Below, one piece after another: positions 23,177-25,754 of a DNA stretch of 25,754 nucleotides (within the stretch, counting starts at the first letter, position 1; the number at the start of each line of letters is the position of its first letter). A program made the position numbers and the translations under genes. Where the stretch lies: contig CAKTBJ010000036.1 of the NCBI GenBank assembly GCA_934533075.1, positions 1-25,754 of the forward strand, written 5' to 3'. Below the pieces are notes generated by a model. That model did not search any database. It was given only the letters and a program-made list of their open reading frames with translations, and was not told the DNA's origin. The stretch is from an uncultured Paracoccus sp. (GTDB taxonomy: Bacteria > Pseudomonadota > Alphaproteobacteria > Rhodobacterales > Rhodobacteraceae).

Positions 23177-23180
<4 letters not shown>
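22260..23180 (+). CDS. psuK: Pseudouridine kinase, PfkB family (306 aa)
   Basis: Phosphorylates pseudouridine to pseudouridine 5'-phosphate. PfkB features are the N-terminal strand LCIGAMLWDVIGRA, the GG-containing substrate region PGGVALNVALAVARQG, the acceptor region TGQPTDVYMAIED, VNRIEAEILAG, and the anion-hole and catalytic base motif VTGAGDTLLAAHLAAEA near the C-terminus. The family alone would allow ribokinase or fructokinase; the overlap with psuG (ATGA at the stop) makes pseudouridine the likely substrate. The start at 22260 has no ribosome binding site; ATG at 22269 with ACGGAA directly upstream is the alternative. The frame is open far upstream through array B, but that part is not protein-like. 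Confidence 0.88.
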
Positions 23181-24097
<917 letters not shown>

Positions 24098-24368
24098 GCA
24101 CCGCCGGAATGCATGCAAGCCGGCGACAACGGAGACGGTCGGCGGCGGAGGCAGACCGGGAACCTGTCGAACCTCTGCGGGCATTGGCGACGCATCGGGG
24201 CAAGGCTGCCGCGGGCGATGTCCCTGGGGTCGCGCCAGGCGGCACCGGAGGCATGGGGCGCGATTGCGTTGCCCCGGCCCACTCCCACATTGATGGGCCG
24301 GCCCCATTGCGGAGCAGCCTGGGGGTGACACCGGCAACAGGCCGGCGGCGCTGGCGGAACCGTGCCGG
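24098..24368. other. Intergenic region after psuG with a probable degenerate copy of array C
   Basis: No gene is supported. ACCTGTCGAACC at about 24163 and the following CGACGCATCGGGGCAAGG-GCCGCGGGC stretch parallel ACCTGCCGAACC at 24371 and TTGACGGGGATCGGGGC-GCCGCGCGGG in the first clear copy of array C, 208 bp further on. The second half diverges. Confidence 0.45.
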
Positions 24369-25037
24369 AGACCTGCCGAACCCATGCCGATCCGGCTTTG
24401 ACGGGGATCGGGGCGCCGCGCGGGAAAGCCGGGAAGACGCCCGATGCGGGCCGGAAGGGAAAAGGCGGCGCCGCGCCGGTCCGGCACCGGCGGCGCGTCG
24501 GGCAGGCCGCGAGGGCTTCGCCGGGTGGTGCGGTCCCGAAAGCGCCATCGACAGGACGCGAGGCCGGCCCACGGCCCTGCCACGCCTTCCCCCTGCGTCG
24601 CACCCTTGCCGATCCGGCATCGACGGGGAACCGGGGCACCGCGCGGGAAAGCCGGGAAGGCACCCGATGCGGGCCGGAAGGGAAAAGGCGGCACTACGCC
24701 GGTCCGGCACCGACGGCGCATCGGGCAGGCCGCGAGGGCTTCGCCGGGTGGCGCTGTCCCGAAAGCGCCATCGGCAAGGCGCGAGACCGGCCCACGGCCC
24801 TGCCGCCCCCCCCTGCGCCGAACCCATGCCAATCCGGCTTTGACGGGGATCGGGGCGCCGCGCGGGAGGGTCGGGAAGACACCCGATGCGGGCCAAAAGG
24901 GAAAAGGCGGCGCTGCTCCGGTCCGGCACCGACGGCGCATCGGGCAGGCCGCGAGGGCTTCGCCGGGCGGTGCGGTCCCGAAAGCGCCATCGACAGGACG
25001 CAAGGCCGGTCCACGGCCCTGCCGCCCCCCCTTGCGC
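24369..25037. repeat. Tandem repeat array C, three copies of a unit of about 220 bp
   Basis: The marker GATCCGGC or AATCCGGC occurs at 24389, 24611 and 24831 (periods 222 and 220 bp). Every copy then has a GGGGMNCGCGCGGG segment, GATGCGGGCC, GGGAAAAGGCGGC, CATCGGGCAGGCCGCGAGGG or the variant CGTCGGGCAGG, TCCCGAAAGCGCCATCG and CCACGGCCCTGCC. Copies 2 and 3 share an unbroken identity of about 50 nt from 24699. This is the best conserved of the three arrays, and it fills the gap between psuG and eda. Long frames run through it on both strands only because of its base composition. Confidence 0.9.
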
Positions 25038-25101
25038 CGGAACCGCTTGCAGGTCAGGTTGGCCGCGCGTGATCCCGCATAGCCGAAAGGGACCGGCCGT
25101 C

Positions 25102-25752
25102 ATGTCCAACCCTCCCCTCGATCTGCGCGCGCTCTGCGCCCGCGCGCCCGTGATTCCCGTGCTGACCGTCAGCGATGCCGCGCAGGCCGAGGGCCTTGCT
25201 CGGGCGCTGGTCGCCGGGGGGCTGCCGGTGCTGGAGGTCACGCTGCGCACGCCCGCCGCGCTGGACGCGATCGCGGCGATGGCGAAGGTGCCGGGGGCCG
25301 AGGTCGGCGCCGGCACCGTGCTGACCCCGGAGGATGCCGCACGCGCCGCACGCGCCGGCGCCCGCTTCGCCTTCTCGCCCGGCCTGACCGAGGCGCTGGC
25401 CGAAGGCTGCCGCACTGCCGGCCTGCCGCTGGTGCCGGGCGTGGCCTCGGCCTCCGAGGCGATGCGCGCGGCGGAGCTGGGCTGCGACATGCTGAAATTC
25501 TTCCCCGCCAGCGCCGCCGGCGGCCCGGACTTCCTGCGCGCGCTGGCCGCGCCGCTGCCGAACCTCACCTTCTGCCCCACCGGCGGCATCAGCGAAGCCA
25601 CGGCTCCCGGCTGGCTGGCGCTGCCCAACGTGGCCTGCGTCGGCGGCAGCTGGATCGCGCCGCCGGCGGACGTGGCGCGCGGCGACTGGGCCGCGATCGA
25701 GACCCGCGCCCGCGCCGCGAGCGCCCTGCCCCGGCCGGAGCGCCGGCCGTGA
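25102..25752 (+). CDS. eda: 2-dehydro-3-deoxy-6-phosphogluconate (KDPG) aldolase (216 aa)
   Basis: Cleaves KDPG to pyruvate and glyceraldehyde 3-phosphate, the last step of the Entner-Doudoroff pathway. The class I aldolase residues are present: Glu45 and Arg49 in LEVTLRTP, GAGTVLTPEDA, and the Schiff-base Lys132 in CDMLKFFPAS, then CPTGGIS. AAAGGGA lies about 9 nt before the ATG at 25102; the longer frame from 24886 lies in array C. Its stop overlaps a GTG (25749-25751) as GTGA, so another gene of the pathway or of sugar metabolism may start at the window edge, but only 6 nt of it would be visible. Confidence 0.94.
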   Translation: MSNPPLDLRALCARAPVIPVLTVSDAAQAEGLARALVAGGLPVLEVTLRTPAALDAIAAMAKVPGAEVGAGTVLTPEDAARAARAGARFAFSPGLTEALAEGCRTAGLPLVPGVASASEAMRAAELGCDMLKFFPASAAGGPDFLRALAAPLPNLTFCPTGGISEATAPGWLALPNVACVGGSWIAPPADVARGDWAAIETRARAASALPRPERRP

Positions 25753-25754
25753 CC

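Noticed and set aside
24362..25082. Repeated-protein frames across array C on both strands
   Set aside because: The unit of 220 bp is not a multiple of three, so copies are read in different frames. There are no ribosome binding sites and the products are Arg/Pro/Ala-rich.

Overview
The window reads as a chromosomal segment of a high-GC alphaproteobacterium. The protein families (BMP-type nucleoside permease, L28, GatB, MeaB, an RlpA-like lipoprotein often misnamed D-galactarate dehydratase, DUF4177, a SoxR/SqrR-type ArsR regulator) and the GC-rich codon use look most like Rhodobacteraceae, probably Paracoccus or a near relative. That placement is inference from recalled family resemblance, not from a search. 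I see no rRNA, tRNA, CRISPR array, transposase, integrase or phage gene, so this is mostly ordinary chromosome made of short operons.

Layout. 1-1783: the 3' part of a nucleoside ABC permease overlapping a purine nucleoside phosphorylase (uptake plus phosphorolysis). 1854-3514 (minus): an L,D-transpeptidase overlapping mnmH (tRNA 2-selenouridine synthase). 3946-8159: a copper neighbourhood with the Cu+ exporter CopA, an SGNH esterase, and a minus-strand pair encoding a DUF2946-like protein and the periplasmic copper chaperone PCuAC. 8274-9543: a PEP mutase/isocitrate lyase superfamily enzyme and an NTF2-like protein. 9536-13138 (minus): a GNAT acetyltransferase, a small Cys-containing protein, rpmB, ada and meaB. 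13295-14016: a periplasmic thioredoxin-like protein coupled to an ArsR repressor whose cysteines match the persulfide sensor SqrR, then a convergent LysE-type exporter. 15169-18381: a lipoprotein lytic transglycosylase, gatB and rpiB. 18962-21309: four small proteins of little-known function. 22260-24097: psuK-psuG for pseudouridine breakdown. 25102-25752: eda (KDPG aldolase), with a possible next gene beginning at the window edge.

Nucleoside handling recurs: purine nucleosides are imported and phosphorolysed at the left end. At the right end pseudouridine is phosphorylated and cleaved to uracil and ribose 5-phosphate, and RpiB can interconvert ribose 5-phosphate with ribulose 5-phosphate. 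Copper export (CopA) and periplasmic copper delivery (PCuAC) lie close together but on opposite strands.

The most unusual structure is non-coding. Three long-period tandem repeat arrays, with units of about 150, 135 and 220 bp, fill the intergenic gaps at 18452-18890, 21470-22010 and 24369-25037, all within 7 kb. They do not keep a reading frame from copy to copy. The other points worth attention are the orphan SqrR-like sensor pair with a helically phased direct repeat upstream, a 17-nt terminator core duplicated on both sides of a small hypothetical gene, and a LysE transporter with a signal-peptide-like N-terminal extension whose start has a strong ribosome binding site.
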